Positions 4,288 to 6,692 of a stretch of 6,692 nucleotides of DNA are shown one piece after another (positions within the stretch are counted from its first letter, which is position 1; each line of letters opens with the position of its first letter). A program made the translations under genes and the position numbers. The DNA comes from an uncultured Oscillospiraceae bacterium (lineage in GTDB: Bacteria > Bacillota > Clostridia > Oscillospirales > Acutalibacteraceae), in contig USLV01000076.1 of NCBI GenBank assembly GCA_900555705.1, positions 1 through 6,692 of the forward strand. The letters run 5' to 3'. Under the pieces are notes generated by a model. The model made no database searches. It worked only from the letters and a program-made list of their open reading frames with translations, and was not told the DNA's origin.

Positions 4288-6645
4288 ATGGCGACGAAAA
4301 AAACGAATTCCGATGGCGTGAAAAACCGGCAGACGGCCGCCGATTCCCTTTCGGCCGAGCTGACCGCCAAGCTGCTGCACAACTTTTCCGTGCAGCCGGA
4401 GGCAGCCACCGACGAACATTTCTATAACGCGCTGGTACTGGTGCTGCGGGATCGCATGCGGACGGCAAGAGTGGATTACCTTCACCGCGCACACCAGCAG
4501 CAGGCCAAGCAGGTCTACTATCTCTGCATGGAGTTCCTGATGGGCCGTTCGCTGAAGAACACCCTCTACAACCTGAATCTGACCGAGGCGGCGGAGGCCG
4601 CGCTCGCGTCCTTCGGCGTCCGGCTCGACGCGCTCTATGAGCTCGAGCCGGACGCAGGGCTCGGCAACGGGGGGCTCGGACGGCTGGCCGCCTGCTTCCT
4701 CGATGGACTCGCGACCCAGTCGATGCCCGCCATCGGCTATTCGCTGCTCTATGAATACGGTATCTTCCGCCAGAAGCTGGTCGACGGCTGGCAGACCGAG
4801 CTGCCGGATTTCTGGCTACCGGGCGGCGAAAGCTGGCTGCTGCCCCGGCCGGAGCTCGCGAAGCGGGTGCTGTTCGACGGGCAGGTGCGCGAGTGGTGGA
4901 GCGACGGATTCCACCACGTTGAGCAGGAGAATGCGACGGTTGTCATCGCCCAGCCCTATGATCTGATGGTCGCGGGTAAGGACGGCCGCGGCGTCTCGAC
5001 GCTGCGCCTCTGGCGTGCGACCTCACCGGGCATGGACATGTCGCTTTTTAATCAGGGCGAGTATATGCGCGCGATGGAGCAAAAGGCGATGGCGGAGGTC
5101 ATCACACAGGTGCTCTATCCCGCTGATAACCACCGCGAGGGCAAGTCGCTGCGCCTGTCACAGCAGTATTTCCTCGCCTCCGCCTCGGTGCAGGACATTG
5201 TTCGGCGCCATCTCGAACAGTACGGCACAATGGACAATCTGCCGGATATGGCCGCGATCCATATCAACGACACCCACCCCACCCTCGCGATCCCGGAACT
5301 GATGCGTATTCTGCTGGATGAATGCGGCTACGGCTGGGATGCTGCCTGGGATATTGTGACCCGCACGGTCGCTTATACCAATCACACGGTCATGGCGGAG
5401 GCGCTCGAATGCTGGCCGGAAGACCTGTTCCGCCAGCGGCTGCCCCGCATCTATCAGATCGTGCAGGAGATCAACAACCGGTTCAGCGAAGAGATGATGC
5501 GCCGCACCGGCGGGGATTCCGAAAAGGTCGGGCGGATGGCAATCATCAGCTACGGTCTCATCAAGATGGCGAATCTCTGTGTCGCCGCGTCCCACGCAGT
5601 CAACGGCGTGTCCCGCCTTCATAGCGAAATCGTCAAGGAGACGGTGTTCCACGACGCCTATACGGTTATGCCGGAGAAGTTCACGAACGTCACCAACGGC
5701 ATCGCGCATCGGCGCTGGCTCTGCCAGGCGAATCCGGAACTCGCCGCCTTTATCCGGGATAAAATCGGGAACGGCTTTGTGCTTGATGCGGGCGAGCTTT
5801 TGAAGTTGCGCGCGTTTGCGGACGATCCAGCGGCGCTCGCGGATTTTGCCGCGATCAAGCGACGTAACAAGGTGCGCTTCGCCGACTATGTCCAAAAGAC
5901 AGCCGGTGTCGCGATCGACCCGGATTCGATTTTTGACGTGCAGGTCAAGCGCCTGCACGAATACAAGCGGCAGCACCTCAACGCGCTGCACATTCTGCAC
6001 ACCTATCTCACGCTGAAGGACAATCCGAATATGGACTTTGTGCCGCGTACCTATCTGTTCGGCGCGAAGTCGGCCCCGGGATATTACCTCGCGAAGGAGA
6101 TCATCCGGTTTATCCACTGTCTCGCGAAGGAGATCGACGCCGATCCCGCCGTACGGGAGAAGCTGCGGGTGGTCTATCTCGAGGACTACCGTGTGACTCT
6201 TGCGGAGACGCTGATGCCCGCTGCGGACATCAGCGAGCAGATTTCGCTCGCGGGGACCGAGGCCTCCGGCACCGGCAACATGAAGCTGATGATGAACGGA
6301 GCGGTGACGCTCGGCACGCTGGATGGCGCGAACGTGGAGATCTTTGATCAGGTCGGGCCGGAGAACATCTTCCTGTTCGGCATGAAAACCGAGGAAGTCG
6401 AGGCGCTGAAGCGGCAGGGATATCAGCCGCAGGCGATCTACAACAGCAATCCCGCGATTCACCGCGCGATCGATACGATGTACCACGGCTTCGGCGGCCG
6501 CACCTTCGGCGAAGTCGCCGGGTCACTGACCGGCAAAGATCCGTATATGGTGCTGGCGGATTTCGAGGATTACTGCCGGGCGCAGCAGCTTTCAGCCGCG
6601 GTCTACCGCGATCGTGACCGCTGGGCACGGATGGCGCTGCTCAAT
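4288..6645 (+). CDS. glgP: Glycogen/starch phosphorylase, 3' end cut by contig end
   Basis: A single uninterrupted frame from ATG 4288 gives 786 genomic residues; family members have about 800-830, so about 25-40 C-terminal residues are missing. This GT35 enzyme releases glucose 1-phosphate from alpha-1,4-glucans in the cytoplasm. Landmarks in order: GLGNGGLGR (124-132), VDGWQTELPDFW, INDTHPTLA (326-334), TNHT with H366 (rabbit His377 equivalent), KRLHEYKRQ with R555 and K560 (phosphate site), and EASGTGNMK (658-666), where K666 should carry pyridoxal phosphate. All expected catalytic residues are present. The N-terminus is short and lacks the long regulatory extension of animal enzymes. The start is supported weakly by AAAGG (4273-4277) 10 nt upstream. 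The natural sequence ends in MALLN at 6645; in-frame codons after that are sequencing adapter, so the open 3' end is technical, not a biological fusion. Preference for glycogen or maltodextrin cannot be decided. Confidence 0.96.
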
Positions 6646-6692
6646 CTGTCTCTTATACACATCTCCGAGCCCACGAGACCTCTCTACATCTC
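6646..6692 (+). other. Illumina Nextera adapter left at contig end (not genomic)
   Basis: Bases 6646-6664 are CTGTCTCTTATACACATCT, the 19-bp Tn5 mosaic end used by Nextera. Bases 6665-6679 are CCGAGCCCACGAGAC, the i7-side adapter. Bases 6680-6687, CTCTCTAC, match Nextera index N707 as I remember it, and ATCTC (6688-6692) begins the P7 segment. The order and spacing are exactly those of a read running off the insert into the adapter. It should be trimmed before any annotation. Confidence 0.98.

Noticed and set aside
5158..6486. Long minus-strand frame of 442 residues
   Set aside because: It is fully antisense to the catalytic part of glgP, whose residues are all conserved; it is a shadow of high-GC codon bias.
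6646..6664. Tn5/IS50 mosaic end suggesting a natural transposon insertion
   Set aside because: It is followed directly by the Nextera i7 adapter, an 8-base index and P7 sequence, so it is library adapter rather than a mobile element.

Overview
This window looks like the end of a draft contig from a high-GC, anaerobic, Gram-positive-type bacterium, most likely a gut-type member of the Clostridia (for example Oscillospiraceae-like). That is inferred from purine-rich Shine-Dalgarno sites, near-consensus sigma-A promoters in AT-richer gaps, a 179-residue rubrerythrin, a DUF6809-type protein and a clostridial-style glycogen phosphorylase. The species cannot be read from the sequence.

Layout. Positions 1-1776 (+) hold the C-terminal part of a GH38 alpha-mannosidase whose start lies outside the window. 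Positions 1778-3030 form an AT-richer accessory stretch. It contains a perfect hairpin, a minus-strand DUF6809-like gene (1851-2117), a regulatory gap with a perfect minus-strand sigma-A promoter and phased GTTGYC repeats, a divergent Arc-type ribbon-helix-helix regulator (2252-2449, +), and then about 580 bases without a convincing protein gene. Inside that last gap is a compact minus-strand small-RNA unit of about 78 nt (promoter 2947-2975, terminator stem 2872-2902) that matches no family I recognise. Three hairpins (1788-1825, 2566-2601, 2991-3026) share one 24-nt core but have different, still-paired outer arms, so they look like a dispersed repeat family.

Positions 3032-3280 (-) encode an 82-residue protein divergent from rubrerythrin (3407-3946, +). 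Rubrerythrin is followed after 16 nt by a 65-residue TTG-start protein (3963-4160) and an intrinsic terminator (4176-4204). Glycogen phosphorylase (glgP) starts at 4288 and stays open to the contig end.

The last 47 bases (6646-6692) are not genomic. They are Illumina Nextera adapter: the Tn5 mosaic end, the i7-side adapter, an 8-base index and the first bases of the P7 segment. The glgP product is therefore cut at about residue 786 by the assembly, and its apparent last residues are artefact.

How the parts fit: the mannosidase and GlgP are carbohydrate-degrading enzymes (mannosides and alpha-1,4-glucan), and rubrerythrin with its small partner fits peroxide defence in an anaerobe. The RHH/DUF6809 pair looks like a self-regulated accessory module. 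The most novel items are the orphan small RNA, the phased operator array, and the 65-residue protein with a GSYTG...QDADDL tail.
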